This document shows, one piece after another, positions 23,301 through 33,310 of a DNA stretch of 64,000 nucleotides. Below the pieces are notes generated by a model that was not told where the DNA came from, did no database searches, and saw nothing but the letters and a program-made list of their open reading frames with translations. Within the stretch, counting starts at the first letter, position 1. The number at the start of each line of letters is the position of its first letter. Source of the DNA: Inonotus obliquus (lineage: Eukaryota; Basidiomycota; Agaricomycetes; Hymenochaetales; Hymenochaetaceae); assembly GCA_032164295.1 (NCBI GenBank), contig JAJHTX010000003.1:2480001-2544000 (forward strand). The letters are read 5' to 3'. A program made the position numbers and the translations under genes.

Positions 23301-25096
23301 ATGTCAGAATGGTGCATTGCATATAATCCAACATCGCGCTTGCGTCTAAGCGGGTCGGTCGAGTTACGATACGAATACGGTACGGTATCGATGATCAATG
23401 TGTTCACGTTCAAGCCAGATGCGATAAGATGGTGCAGACCGGAAGCGCCGAGATCGTATGACCACGCATCGGACCCAATAATCCAGCGTGAAGTGGAGGC
23501 AAAGTGGTGGCTCGAGGCAAGAATGTTAGGAATAGACTCATGGAACGATGTAGTTTTCTGAAGTTGAGGGATAATCTGTTCGCCGAGTGTTCTACTTTTC
23601 ACGGGGTCATCTTTCGCCAGTAGCCACTTGCTGAGAAGCTCGTGTAATTCAGATGGGATGCTGTTCGACACGAGAAGCGTCTGGACGGCCTGGATCAAGT
23701 CGTCGCGCTCTTCAAACCGTCTGCGGACGCGGCCGAGGGCGAACTCAGGAGTAGTCGCAAGGGTACCGAAGGTAGCGACGTCTTCGGGTGAATTCGTAAT
23801 TTGTAATCTTTCTCCAAAAAGGTGCTCGAGAATCCTAGTGTACGAGGCTTCATGCCTAGGAACGTGCGGTATCGCAGGCGGCGAAGGGTATGGGTTCTGT
23901 ATGGGCCTCCCGAGGCGCACGCACTCCGAAGACTGTTCTAGGAGCTTCATTCCATCTATTTTGGAAATTTCTGAAACATCGCCGAGGAAACCGGGTTGGA
24001 CCTCTGGCCGGTACTGTTCGCCAATGAGCTGAATTGCCGCTACGACCTCTAAATAAAGAGGCGTCCATTTGAAATTCCATTTGTTTAACTGCTCCAGCAC
24101 AACAACCCGTCTAACTGAAGGGGAAACGGAACGCAAGAGTTTTGAAGGCAGCAAGGGGTTTAGTAGTGACACCTCCACCCACAGGACACCGTCCAGTTCG
24201 ATAGGTGGTGTTCGTCCCAGAACAAATATCACCGTATGTGGCTCGGATGAGCCACGAGTAATCAAAGGATGGATTGCCCGACTGACCAAGGGAACAATAG
24301 AGACGGAAGCATGCTCATAAGCATTGTATAGAGACAGAAGTCCTTCTTCGTCTATTACTTGATCAACCGTTGTTGGAGAATTCGGTGACGAATATCCGCT
24401 GGTCGATTCGTTGGTTCCATTCGCGTATCCGTTCGTATTGCCGTTTGCATGGCCGTTCGTATGCCTATTCGCGTAACCATTGGTTGAGCCATTGGCTTTA
24501 TCGTTTGCACTTCCGTTTCCATATACGCCGGAGTTCTTGGTACCGTTTGAATTCGGGATATGTCGGTTCTCATCTAGGTAGGAGCGGATTTGTTCCTCCG
24601 TCAATTCTTGCAACTCCGCATCCTCAACATCCGCATGAAAGGCATGAATGACGAGCTTGCTTTCCGTTCGTGCAATCCTCGTTGCTATCAGAGCATTATC
24701 ATGGGCTTGGTGTAGTGTGGAGGAATAGAGAAAATAGGGTACGGCCGATCGGAGTAACAGGACGTCGGACAGGTCACCTAAGACCGAAAGGTGTATTACG
24801 ACCGGAGAGGTAGCTAGTTCAGAAAGGTACGGAAGAAATTGCGAGATCACACGCGGACTTGACGCGGCGGTAAAGGTGACTACACCGGATGAGGAATATC
24901 GCTGGACATAGGAAGCAGAATCTGCAGCATACGGTACAGAGACAATTTGAGCTCGTCGCACGGCCTTTCGAGAGAGAGCCTTGTACTCTTCAGAGAAGAG
25001 AGATGTATTGCTTTGTATCGATTGACTGTCGATGATAACATCAGAGGATAAGTAGACAACTCTAGCCACAGCCGATGCAACCGTCGACGAAGCCAT
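20376..25096 (-). CDS. MET5: Sulfite reductase (NADPH) beta subunit, hemoprotein
   Basis: Catalytic subunit of assimilatory sulfite reductase, which reduces sulfite to sulfide in cytosolic sulfur assimilation. The first exon is long (25096-21954) and several short exons follow, the last ending [19 protein letters not shown] at 20376. In order: a thiamine-diphosphate/PFOR-like region ([20 protein letters not shown], about residues 540-680); a flavodoxin domain ([29 protein letters not shown], about 740-890); then two sulfite-reductase halves with [24 protein letters not shown] and GGGMGITHG. The siroheme/[4Fe-4S] cysteines are present: CVAFPTC and CPNGC. The order matches yeast Met5. Residues about 180-245 are a Gly/Asn-rich tandem repeat not expected in the enzyme. 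An upstream frame (MPTNFVSNSG at about 25223) looks coding-like and might be an extra N-terminal exon, so the start is not certain. Confidence 0.9.
24360..24560 (-). repeat. In-frame NG(Y/H)AN coding repeat in MET5
   Basis: Imperfect tandem repeats of a 12-18 bp unit encode [25 protein letters not shown] residues inside MET5, between the N-terminal domain and the TPP-like region. The frame is kept throughout. It looks like a slippage-prone disordered insert. Confidence 0.75.
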
Positions 25097-25534
25097 GTCG
25101 TGAGATGGTGACCGTGCAGTCCAGCTCTTGTGCGGAGACGACGAGGACGGCAGGGGAGCTATTCAAAGCTGTCGGGGAAGGAGATGTGCCAGGGCCTGAA
25201 TTGGAAACAAAGTTGGTCGGCATTATAAGCAATTGCAGAGAAAAGTGAAATACTTCACAAGCACGCCATTGCAACTCAATATTCACCCTGTGCGGTCCGC
25301 CTATTCTCCTCTCTCAATCCCGTCATCTCATTACTCAAAACCAAAATAACATTAATATTACATCGGATGCGGTCTAGATCTTCGTTACTTTGGCAAGATA
25401 ATTGGTTTGCGGCATTAGGATATGTCTTTTGGTATTTTTGTTTGTTACTTTTGTTTGAAGATTTGTCAGGAATTTCAGCAAACCACGTGATGCTCTTGAT
25501 CTCCAAAGCCCACGCTCTTCTCTCTTTTACCACC
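25097..25534. other. Region between MET5 and the LINE
   Basis: About 440 bp that should hold the MET5 promoter (minus strand) and the 5' UTR or promoter of the LINE. A possible upstream MET5 exon lies at 25118-25223. No TATA box is convincing, and I cannot place the LINE 5' boundary. Confidence 0.4.
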
Positions 25535-26467
25535 ATGAGCGATAATGGAGAGGCACGCAGTTTGCGATCAGTCACTCGTGGAGGGGTGAGACGTATCCAG
25601 GCGGCTCTGTCTACCAAGGCAGCACCTCCCGCTCCTCCCAAACCCGCCATCGGACGTGTGTCTCAGTCTGTGGGGGCATCGTCTTTTGTTCCTGACAGTC
25701 AACTAGCCAGGACAGTACCTCCGTTCGAAACGGAGGAAGAGTTCAACGCGCGTACTGCCTCGACAGGTTGGGACATGCCGACTAACCAGCACGTTGACAC
25801 GGCTGTTGCAGACGCGCTGGAGAAACGATTGGGCAAGCGCAAGGCGTCGGGGGAGGCGCCTGCGCCTGAGAAGAAAACGTGGGATGAACAGATGGAGGTG
25901 GAAAGTGTTTTTGACACACAGGCCGCTTACTCACGCACCTACAATTACGTGGGGGAAGTCATGGACCGGATGGAGTCGGAACTCAGGGTCCCAGAACTAG
26001 TTGCTGAGTCAGTCGGATTCCAACCGGGTTCGGAAGCGCACAACTTCGAACAGATGGGCTACATGCTGGGCAAAGTCACGGCGATGCTTTTCTCGGCGAT
26101 TTCCCAATCTCATGAGGACGGGCCTTTTGCCAAAAATGACAGCATGGACCGATTCATGTGGGGCTTCCAGGGGGGCTACATTAAGGAGACCCTGCACCCG
26201 GGATCTTTCGAGGATGGCATACGTCACCTAGCGAATGACTGCGCGCTCACGCCGGACGTGTACCCCACCTACGGCAAGGATGTAGACCTGCACCTTTACG
26301 CGATCCTAGACCGCCTCAAGCAGATGGGTGAGGAACAGATGTTGGCGGGTCGCCGCGCGCAGGAGGCGACGGAGGTCACCAACAAACATTTGGCTGCACT
26401 AGGGGAGAGGCTGAAGAAGGTCAAGCAGGGACGTTGTCGTGCTGGGATGGTATTGGCTGTTGAATAA
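25535..26467 (+). CDS. LINE ORF1, N-terminal part (probable)
   Basis: Open frame with a good context ATG (CACCATGAG). It encodes about 310 residues: a basic, Pro-rich start (RSVTRGGVRRIQAALSTKAA), then an acidic helical body (NYVGEVMDRMESELRVPELV; QMGYMLGKVTAMLFSAISQS), ending KHLAALGERLKKVKQG before the sequence turns into unrelated residues and a stop. I do not recognise a named domain. I assign it to the LINE because of shared strand, codon use and position, and because the zinc-knuckle ORF downstream lacks an ATG and an N-terminus. It could instead be a separate gene-like fragment. The last 10-12 residues (RCRAGMVLAVE) probably come from the inserted sequence. Confidence 0.5.
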   Translation: MSDNGEARSLRSVTRGGVRRIQAALSTKAAPPAPPKPAIGRVSQSVGASSFVPDSQLARTVPPFETEEEFNARTASTGWDMPTNQHVDTAVADALEKRLGKRKASGEAPAPEKKTWDEQMEVESVFDTQAAYSRTYNYVGEVMDRMESELRVPELVAESVGFQPGSEAHNFEQMGYMLGKVTAMLFSAISQSHEDGPFAKNDSMDRFMWGFQGGYIKETLHPGSFEDGIRHLANDCALTPDVYPTYGKDVDLHLYAILDRLKQMGEEQMLAGRRAQEATEVTNKHLAALGERLKKVKQGRCRAGMVLAVE

Positions 26468-27176
26468 CCAAGTACACTCCCACTGAGTCAACCGGTTTAA
26501 TTATCTAGGCGGGTAGTCTTCCCAGTTGTTCGTTGAAGCTATGGGCAACTTGTTGTAGTTGGAGGGTTGAGGGATTCGAGTTCAAGTAGAGATGTAGAGT
26601 GAGTGAGAGATGAGTCTTTATCCAATTCTCTTGAAAGCGAGTGATAGGTCACCGTGGGTGAGGAGCAATTAAATTGTCCACACTGAGGTAGGCAATGACA
26701 AGCTATGCAGAATAGATGTCAATGTCTAGAGGGACACACACACTCGAAGTCTTGAGTTATTAGATATCGACTTTGAGAGGGAGTTTATCACCAATGTTCA
26801 ATTGGAACAGAGGCAATACAATACCTTTGACTAGTACCAAACTAGTCCTTGAGCAATGCAGTTACCCAGTCTTAAGCTGAGGTCAACTGTATGCGACGAA
26901 ACCTTGACTTGACTTGCAAATAGTGTGACAAGGGGTCACAGAGTGATGTGAGCTTGTCTTGTTCTGGGGGTGTCTCTGGTGAGTTATTCTATGGGGAGTT
27001 AATTCTATGCTCCTCTGGGGGGCTACATGCTGGTCCTTAAATACTAATTCTAAGACTAATTTACATAATCCACAGCATAAGCTAAAAATAGATCTGCATC
27101 AACCACATCATCAAAATTTGATGTCTCCTTCCAAAGCTATGCATCAAATACTCCAAATCAAGTGATATGTATCAAT

Positions 27177-27372
27177 GCATCAATGAGTTATTTGATGAAT
27201 GATGCGCATCAATGAATTACTTGATGAATGATGTGCATCAATGCATGACTTGATCAATGCTGTGCATCAATGAATTACTTGATAGATGCTGTGCATCAAT
27301 GAGTTATTTGATGAATGATGTGCATCAATGAGTTACTTGATGAATGATGTGCCATCAATGAATCAATTGATG
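27177..27372. repeat. 29-bp minisatellite, about 6.7 units
   Basis: Tandem units of 29 bp starting GCATCAATGA and continuing with TTGATGAATGATG. Units differ at a few positions (for example GTTATTTGAT versus ATTACTTGAT). Each unit contains CATCAATGA and its near-complement TTGATGAATG, so single units can fold back. The last unit is altered (GCCATCAATG). Confidence 0.85.
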
Positions 27373-27390
27373 AGTCCAGAATATGGTTCA

Positions 27391-27481
27391 AGGTGATGAC
27401 CTGATCGATGATCTAATCGATGACTTGATGAATGACCTAATGGATGATATAATCGATGACCTGATGGATGATATAATCGAT
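27391..27481. repeat. GATGA-type 15-18 bp tandem repeat
   Basis: Imperfect tandem array of GATGACCTGATGGATGATA-like units directly downstream of the minisatellite. In one frame it reads as Asp/Leu/Ile repeats (DDLIDDLMDDIID), which is an effect of the repeat and not evidence of a gene. Confidence 0.7.
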
Positions 27482-28111
27482 TTCCCGGTTTGGGCTTATT
27501 TGGTTTTTGGTATCTGGACTGTGGTCTTTGGTTTTTCCAGAGCGATGTATCGGATGGCTTCTCAGATAAGACCAAATGAATGGTGCAACCGGTGGTTCTT
27601 GAACCTTCATTTCTGCTTCTAGAGCGTGACCATATAAAGAATGGATTGTTTATCTATCGCCACTCAAGTTCCTTTTCTGCAATTCTTTGTTCTAATGCCA
27701 CCTTCACGACTTCACCATCTGCTCTGCCACGCTTCTGAACTTCTCAGGCTGGCTTTTGTATATTGTCGCACTTCCTCTAACCTGATTCAGTGAGTTACTT
27801 TCTCGACACTTTGCGATCTTTATGCTTAATAGCACAAAGAGTATTTGTGGAGACAACTATAATGATCGAGGAGGAGTGGGTCGAGTGGGTACCGGTGCTT
27901 GTTACTAGACGAGTTGTGCTCAATGCTTGATAGTAAGCTTGGCACTTTCCATCGGCTTTCGATTTACTAACTTGTGTGCAGAATTACGAGTTACTGTGAC
28001 GTCCGATGTTTCTTGTTTATCCTTTCTGATGTCCTGCTATGTTCTTGCTTCCGATAGTGTAAAGTGTGCCAATATTACGATTGTTTATGTCCAGGCAATA
28101 TCCTGGCCTGA

Positions 28112-29473
28112 CAACGTCTGCCGAGTCCCGTCCACCAGACGGCCGCAGGGGGTCAAGGACTCCAGGCGTCTAGGTGGGCACAACCCCCCGCTGTGCAGGG
28201 TGCTGCCCCGGGTGGAGGACAGCATAAAGCACCCCAGGTTACAACCCCTATTCGACGCCCAGGTGTGCAGGTAGCGGCCCCTGGTGCGCAGGTTGTGCAT
28301 AACACTACCCCCAACCCTAGGGCTCCTAGAAACGCTAGAGCACCCGCAGGCGCTCCGCCGGCTCCGAGAGAAGTTATTGATGTTGATGCTATCAACTCGG
28401 CTAACGAGGTTCAGGGCATTCCGGACCGTTACATTCGGTACGTCCCGGCAGGGCCTGTTCCGGCCCCCGCTTTTGTCCAGGTCACGCGCAAAAACGCGGG
28501 CAACCATTCCTATGCTCAAGCAGCAGGCGCTGGCCAACAGGGTGCTCGTCGTGTAACGCCCAAGCCAAAGAAAAAGACAACGATCAATGACATCCGCCTG
28601 CATAAAGCCAAGGTGGCTACGGCTCTCGGTTTTGCAGTGAAGCCACGCCCGTCTCTGTCGCGAGAGGAGATGTACGTTATGGCGAGGGCCACTCGTCCGA
28701 CTCCGGCAAAAAGAGGACCTCTTGTAGTGCGCAAAGCGAGCTGGTCCCTGAAAGGAACCCTTGTCATCGATGTAGACGCGTGCCCTGATGCAGCTGAAAT
28801 GGGTGCGGCATGGGCGGCGGCCATGCAGGAGAAACTCCGGATCACCTCAGACGCCATGACGTCGGTCGAGTTTACTCCGTTCATAGAGTCCTTCCAATTC
28901 ATTGTCCCAGGTTTCCCCATAATTAACCCCTCGACGAAGAAGGTGCACACACCAGAGGAGATTGCAGCCGAACTCCGGCTATCAAATGCAGTGTTCAACG
29001 AGTTCCCGTTTACCGAGGTGCCACATTTCATGGGCCAACCTACTACGCTTCAGGACCTAGTTTCCCGCAACCCTCGAGCCACAGCTGCTATTATGGTAGC
29101 AGTATCTCATCCATTGAAGGCGAAGGAGGCAATCTTCCATAACAATGGCATCGCTCGGCGCTCAATCCGCTACTACGGGCAAAACCAATATGCGGTTGAA
29201 CCCAAGGCGAGGACGGGCCCGTTGCAGTGCAAAAAGTGTTACCGTTACAGACACAGTGACCAGGACTGCACAGAGCTGTACCGGTGCGCGCGGTGCGCTG
29301 AGCCTCATCAGACCAAGATGTGTGAAAACAAGTGCGCGAACTGCGCAGACGTTAGGGTGTGCGACCATGTGGTCAAATGCGCCAATTGCCGAGGTCCGCA
29401 TAGGGCGGATTACCCGAATTGCCCTAAGAAGCCTATGAACGTGAGGCGATCATCTTCCCCCCCCACATACTAA
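28112..29473 (+). CDS. LINE ORF1, zinc-knuckle part
   Basis: Open from just after a TGA at 28109-28111 to the TAA at 29471-29473. There is no suitable ATG near the start, consistent with loss of its 5' part to the insertion upstream. The N-terminal stretch is Pro/Gly/Ala-rich. The middle (KRGPLVVRKASWSLKGTLVI ... EKLRITSDAMTSVEF) resembles the RNA-binding region of LINE ORF1 proteins. Three CCHC-type knuckles close the protein: CKKCYRYRHSDQDC, CARCAEPHQTKMC and CANCRGPHRADYPNC. The family role is to bind the element's RNA as a nucleoprotein. The stop overlaps the ORF2 start by one base (TAATG). Confidence 0.8.
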   Translation, partial: QRLPSPVHQTAAGGQGLQASRWAQPPAVQGAAPGGGQHKAPQVTTPIRRPGVQVAAPGAQVVHNTTPNPRAPRNARAPAGAPPAPREVIDVDAINSANEVQGIPDRYIRYVPAGPVPAPAFVQVTRKNAGNHSYAQAAGAGQQGARRVTPKPKKKTTINDIRLHKAKVATALGFAVKPRPSLSREEMYVMARATRPTPAKRGPLVVRKASWSLKGTLVIDVDACPDAAEMGAAWAAAMQEKLRITSDAMTSVEFTPFIESFQFIVPGFPIINPSTKKVHTPEEIAAELRLSNAVFNEFPFTEVPHFMGQPTTLQDLVSRNPRATAAIMVAVSHPLKAKEAIFHNNGIARRSIRYYGQNQYAVEPKARTGPLQCKKCYRYRHSDQDCTELYRCARCAEPHQTKMCENKCANCADVRVCDHVVKCANCRGPHRADYPNCPKKPMNVRRSSSPPTY

Positions 29474-32400
29474 TGAAGGGACAACTTAAGATTGTGTCCT
29501 ATAACGTGGGTCGTTCCATGATTTCTCTTTACATGGCTCAACATTTACTTCAAAAAACACATTTCTCGGCTTGGGATCTGGACATATGGTGTATCCAGGA
29601 GATACCCTATGGGACAGTTGGCGTAGCACGTACTATGGGGGAGTGGGAGATGCAAGACGAAGGCGCGCCGATGTTCGAAGGGCACACGATGATCCTGGCT
29701 AAAGGACAGGACCCATGGGTCGGAATAGCAGTCCCAAGAGGCGTTCGGTGGTCACAGCATGACGACGTCCCAGACAACACGATGGTCCATGCGGAACTAC
29801 ACGTAGGTGCAGGTAACCTACACGTGTTCTCAGTGTACTGCCCACACACCACGCACAACACTACATGGGGAGCCACGTCAGCGAGGTTTCGGCGCGGTTT
29901 CCCAGCGGGATCGATTATTGCGGGGGACTTTAACGCCAAGTCACAGTGGTCAAACAGACCTGGCTCGACCCATGCGAACGCGGTGCGGGAGTCCTTTTTT
30001 GACCAATGGCTGAATTCACACCCAGAATTCGCGTTCGCGGATGACCCTGATATTGTCACGTGCCACGGAGTGCGGCCCGGATCAGGCACTCATCCGGACG
30101 CCATTCTTTTTGATCCGGGTACATTACCGGATCTGCACCAGACTTGGAAAGCTCACCCACACATCAGGAAGACAGGTCACCACTGCATTATGACGGCGGA
30201 TCTGTCCAACTGGAGCAATCGTGCAAGCCTCGAACGAATGGGCATCTCTAACGACAAGGCTGAGTTATGGGCGGCGGAGTTGGAGTATGCGGTCCCCCAG
30301 GGTTTTTGGGACAGCCACCCGGTCAATAGAGAGACAGTGGAGGCATGGTTCGCCCAGCTGTTCACGAGCGCGGCGAAGGCTACGAGTTGCCTGGCATACA
30401 AGACGGTTTCACAGCGGAAGGAACGTTGGTGGGACGAGGAATGTGACCGGCGGGTGGAGGAAGGTGTGCTGGATCTACTGTACTGGCTCTGTAACAGGCG
30501 GTGGGAGTGGTATCATACGTGCAGAGATGAGGCCGGAAATGTCATGCCATGGAAGTTCCATAAGAGCGGGTTACCCAGAAGGCAAGTTAACATCCCTACG
30601 CTTACTGCTCCTTTTCGAGCGGTACGTCATGTTGAAATTGCGGAGGCTTTCAGGCAACACTATTTCCCTGCACCGGACACCGAGTTAGTTCCGCAGGAGC
30701 CTCTTGTGTCACGGGAACTCCACCGACCTTTTTCAGAGAGCGAGGTGTTACAGGCGTTGAAAGGAATGCCGCCCAACAGCGCTCCGGGCCCCTCAGGTAT
30801 GACACACCGTTCAATCGGACCGGCGGTGCGGAGACATGTCGGAGTCTTCACTAACATGTTCAACGCAATGGTGCGGTATGAAGTTTACCCTTCAGAGTTC
30901 AAGCGATCTATCGTCGCAATGGTACGTAAACCTAAACCTTACCCATTGGACTCACCTCGGGCATACAGGCCGATATGCGTCGAAGAGGTCTTGGCTAAGC
31001 TGTTCGAGCGGATACTGGCCGAAAGGCTACAAGCCATAGTATACTGCCACCCCCTGTTTGATCGTCGCCAGTTTGGCGGCAGGCGAGGTGCATCGGTCAT
31101 CACAGCATGGCACGCCCTTCTCTCTCGTACAGGAGACCTGAATGCACACCATATGCTTGTCGGGTTTGACATCCAGGGATACTTCGACTGTATTAAGCCG
31201 GACCACCTGCAGGAAGGATTGGACCTCCTGGGCGTCCCGAAATCGGTGAACAACATCATCATGGCGTTCATGAGACAACGCATGATCACTTTCTCCTTCA
31301 ACGGGCAGCGATCACAATGGATGCAGAAACCTGACGTAGGCGTCCCCCAAGGATCACCCATATCCCCAGTCCTCGCGAATATCGCGGCCAATGTGGCACT
31401 CCACCATCTAGCGGACCAAACGCTCATGTTCTACATGGACGATGGTCTTTTACTTACTAAGGGAAACAACGCATACGCAGTGGCTAGGGAAACTCAGATG
31501 GGCATGCAAGTAGTCAATGACGCGTTCGCGCGGATATGCTTGAAGATCGACCGTAAATCGATACAGGGTGTTGCATTGGGAAGGAGCCGAAATCGAGCGG
31601 GCGGAAGACAAACTGCATCGGCACCAATCAACCTGGATGGTGAGAGAGTCGAGTGGGCCAAGCCGCTGGTTAAATGGCTGGGCATTGAAATGACAGACTA
31701 TAGGAGTTTTCGACCACATGTCCTGTCACGAGCAAACACAGCAAAGCACACCTGGTCTGCGCTTCATTGGTTGTCACGTCGCGCCACAGGGCTTCGCCTC
31801 AAAGCGATGCGCAGATACTACCAGAACATCCTCGTTCCAGTGATGGCTTGGGGAGCTCCAATTTGGATGACGCAGCAGCCAGAACTTGCGACGCTATTGG
31901 AAGGCATCCACCGGAGGGCGCTACAGGACCTGGGCTCATGGCTCCCGTTCACACGCACAGATATCATGGAGGCGCTGGCGGGCGTCCCACCGATCATGTT
32001 AACTCTCGCGTTTACGGCGGAGACGCAGAATGCAATGATAGATGCACAGCGCATAGGTTCACCCCCAATCTCTGATGCATACATGAGGAGCATCGTTCCT
32101 CGCCCTATGATACCTATCCTTCCTTTCCCGAGAGCGGAATATCGGGCGGTTTGGCAGCGGATGACTGCTAGAGTGGCCACCTTTGGGCGCCAAGGGCTGC
32201 CGCCACAGGTATGGATATATTCTTCGTCCCAGCTGAGAAGGGCGGAGGTATGGACGGTTGTAGGTCGGGAGCCGATGGAGAAACAGGTTGCCTATGTGGC
32301 GACGGGAGATGCGGACCAATTTTCTTTAATTCTGGTCGCATTGGTCAAATTTCTATATGGCCATTTGGCTCATCCGTTTGTTGACTTTGGTTTTCATATT

Positions 32401-33024
32401 GAGGTTCTGGTTTTTATTCCTATAGAATTTCGATCGGACTTGATTTCCCCAACCCCTTCATCCATTGCGATCATTGAACAGATTGTTGGGGCACTTGCCC
32501 AAACTAACGTCTTTTTCTATTTCAGGCCGTGGGCAGCTAGACTGTTCCCGGCCAAACCTCCGCTGGAAAACGATGAATACTTGCTCTTCCCAGCTGCTAC
32601 GGTAGAAGGCTTGAAGGTGTCGGCGAGAGAAGCCATGCTCCATTCATGGAAGGAGCTGTGTGACAATAGTGGCATTTACACCCACCACACCATGGAGACT
32701 CCTTCTCAAAGGGAGCTCATTCACAAAGCGGGTTTCTCCCCAGTCCATATCACCCACGCTAGAGTTCCTCGACTTGGGGAAACCACGGCCCTCCGACTCC
32801 TGGCAGGCGTCGTGTCTGTTGAGGAGTTCCTTAGCCGAATTGATCGAGACATTCCCCCCGACTGTGCAACGTGTGGGGAACTAGACACTATTCGACATCG
32901 CCTCACGCAATGCCCTATCGGACGACAGGCTTTCCTGCAAGCACCTTCACTCAACTGGTTTCACCAGTTCAACAATATCCTACCGTCCATGGAGGCGCTT
33001 ATAGACATGTTCAAACCCCCATAG
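29473..33024 (+). CDS. LINE ORF2: endonuclease-reverse transcriptase
   Basis: A full 1183-residue ORF without a stop. Residues 1-230 form an APE-type endonuclease: IVSYNVGRSM, WCIQEIPYG (catalytic Glu), IIAGDFNAKSQW (Asp/Asn) and KTGHHC at the place of the usual SDHxP. Residues about 390-720 form the reverse transcriptase: NSAPGPSGMTHRS, SPRAYRPICVEEVLAKLFER, FGGRRGAS, LVGFDIQGYFDCI, GVPQGSPISPVLAN and the active site FYMDDG. A CCHC motif, CATCGELDTIRHRLTQC, sits near the C-terminus (about residue 1131), as in many LINEs. No RNase H domain is visible. Residues about 950-1017 are AT-rich and hydrophobic (FSLILVALVKFLYG...) and look unlike the rest. Intact length suggests recent activity, although ORF1 is broken. 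Confidence 0.88.
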   Translation: MKGQLKIVSYNVGRSMISLYMAQHLLQKTHFSAWDLDIWCIQEIPYGTVGVARTMGEWEMQDEGAPMFEGHTMILAKGQDPWVGIAVPRGVRWSQHDDVPDNTMVHAELHVGAGNLHVFSVYCPHTTHNTTWGATSARFRRGFPAGSIIAGDFNAKSQWSNRPGSTHANAVRESFFDQWLNSHPEFAFADDPDIVTCHGVRPGSGTHPDAILFDPGTLPDLHQTWKAHPHIRKTGHHCIMTADLSNWSNRASLERMGISNDKAELWAAELEYAVPQGFWDSHPVNRETVEAWFAQLFTSAAKATSCLAYKTVSQRKERWWDEECDRRVEEGVLDLLYWLCNRRWEWYHTCRDEAGNVMPWKFHKSGLPRRQVNIPTLTAPFRAVRHVEIAEAFRQHYFPAPDTELVPQEPLVSRELHRPFSESEVLQALKGMPPNSAPGPSGMTHRSIGPAVRRHVGVFTNMFNAMVRYEVYPSEFKRSIVAMVRKPKPYPLDSPRAYRPICVEEVLAKLFERILAERLQAIVYCHPLFDRRQFGGRRGASVITAWHALLSRTGDLNAHHMLVGFDIQGYFDCIKPDHLQEGLDLLGVPKSVNNIIMAFMRQRMITFSFNGQRSQWMQKPDVGVPQGSPISPVLANIAANVALHHLADQTLMFYMDDGLLLTKGNNAYAVARETQMGMQVVNDAFARICLKIDRKSIQGVALGRSRNRAGGRQTASAPINLDGERVEWAKPLVKWLGIEMTDYRSFRPHVLSRANTAKHTWSALHWLSRRATGLRLKAMRRYYQNILVPVMAWGAPIWMTQQPELATLLEGIHRRALQDLGSWLPFTRTDIMEALAGVPPIMLTLAFTAETQNAMIDAQRIGSPPISDAYMRSIVPRPMIPILPFPRAEYRAVWQRMTARVATFGRQGLPPQVWIYSSSQLRRAEVWTVVGREPMEKQVAYVATGDADQFSLILVALVKFLYGHLAHPFVDFGFHIEVLVFIPIEFRSDLISPTPSSIAIIEQIVGALAQTNVFFYFRPWAARLFPAKPPLENDEYLLFPAATVEGLKVSAREAMLHSWKELCDNSGIYTHHTMETPSQRELIHKAGFSPVHITHARVPRLGETTALRLLAGVVSVEEFLSRIDRDIPPDCATCGELDTIRHRLTQCPIGRQAFLQAPSLNWFHQFNNILPSMEALIDMFKPP

Positions 33025-33053
33025 GCTCAGGTTTTTGTACGTGCAGCCTGAGC
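33025..33053 (+). other. Hairpin right after the ORF2 stop
   Basis: GCTCAGG (33025-33031) and CCTGAGC (33047-33053) form a 7-bp perfect stem with a 15-nt loop, one base after the TAG. 3' stem-loops are recognised by the reverse transcriptase in several LINEs; a role here is inference. Confidence 0.55.
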
Positions 33054-33310
33054 TGTGACGTTTTCCTGAAGTATGTGGAGTCCGCGAGCTGGAGGTTTCA
33101 GGTTCCTGTTTCCTTTCTCATCTATTTTTTCATGCGTCTATCGGTTCTGAGTGTAATGCTTGCTGATGCGCGACTATGTGGCTTATTGCTATAACATGTG
33201 TTTTCACGTGTGTAGGTTCTTTTCTTTGTGGCGGTCCAGTTGCTTTGTCCTGGGAATTTGTAGGCTCTATGCCAATTTTATACTATATCAATACATTTGA
33301 TTTGTCTAAA

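Larger units (their letters stand above)
26468..28111. other. Non-coding insertion between the two ORF1 parts
   Basis: About 1.64 kb of AT-richer sequence with no convincing gene. It holds a 29-bp minisatellite (27177-27372) and a second GATGA-type repeat (27391-27481). GC content and codon-like periodicity stop at its left edge and resume at about 28112. I could not identify terminal repeats or a target duplication, so its nature (nested element, or an intron-sized replacement) is open. Confidence 0.45.
25535..33053 (+). mobile_element. Non-LTR retrotransposon (LINE) with broken ORF1
   Basis: Composite of an ORF1 N-terminal part (25535-26467), about 1.6 kb of non-coding insertion, the ORF1 zinc-knuckle part (28112-29473) and ORF2 (29473-33024). 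All coding parts share strand and GC-rich codon use (many GCG, CGC, GGC), unlike the AT-rich surroundings. The 5' end is not defined; I see no target duplication or poly(A) tail. The element probably ends between the hairpin after ORF2 and the MITE at 33311. The clade (Tad1, L1 or other) cannot be settled by eye. Confidence 0.75.

Noticed and set aside
27391..27622. Asp-rich protein in the repeat region
   Set aside because: The DDLIDDLMDD reading comes from the GATGA repeat; no start context, splice sites or conserved continuation.
28085..28603. Minus-strand ORF of 172 codons opposite LINE ORF1
   Set aside because: It is the shadow of a GC-rich coding region. The plus strand has the zinc knuckles and the junction with ORF2.
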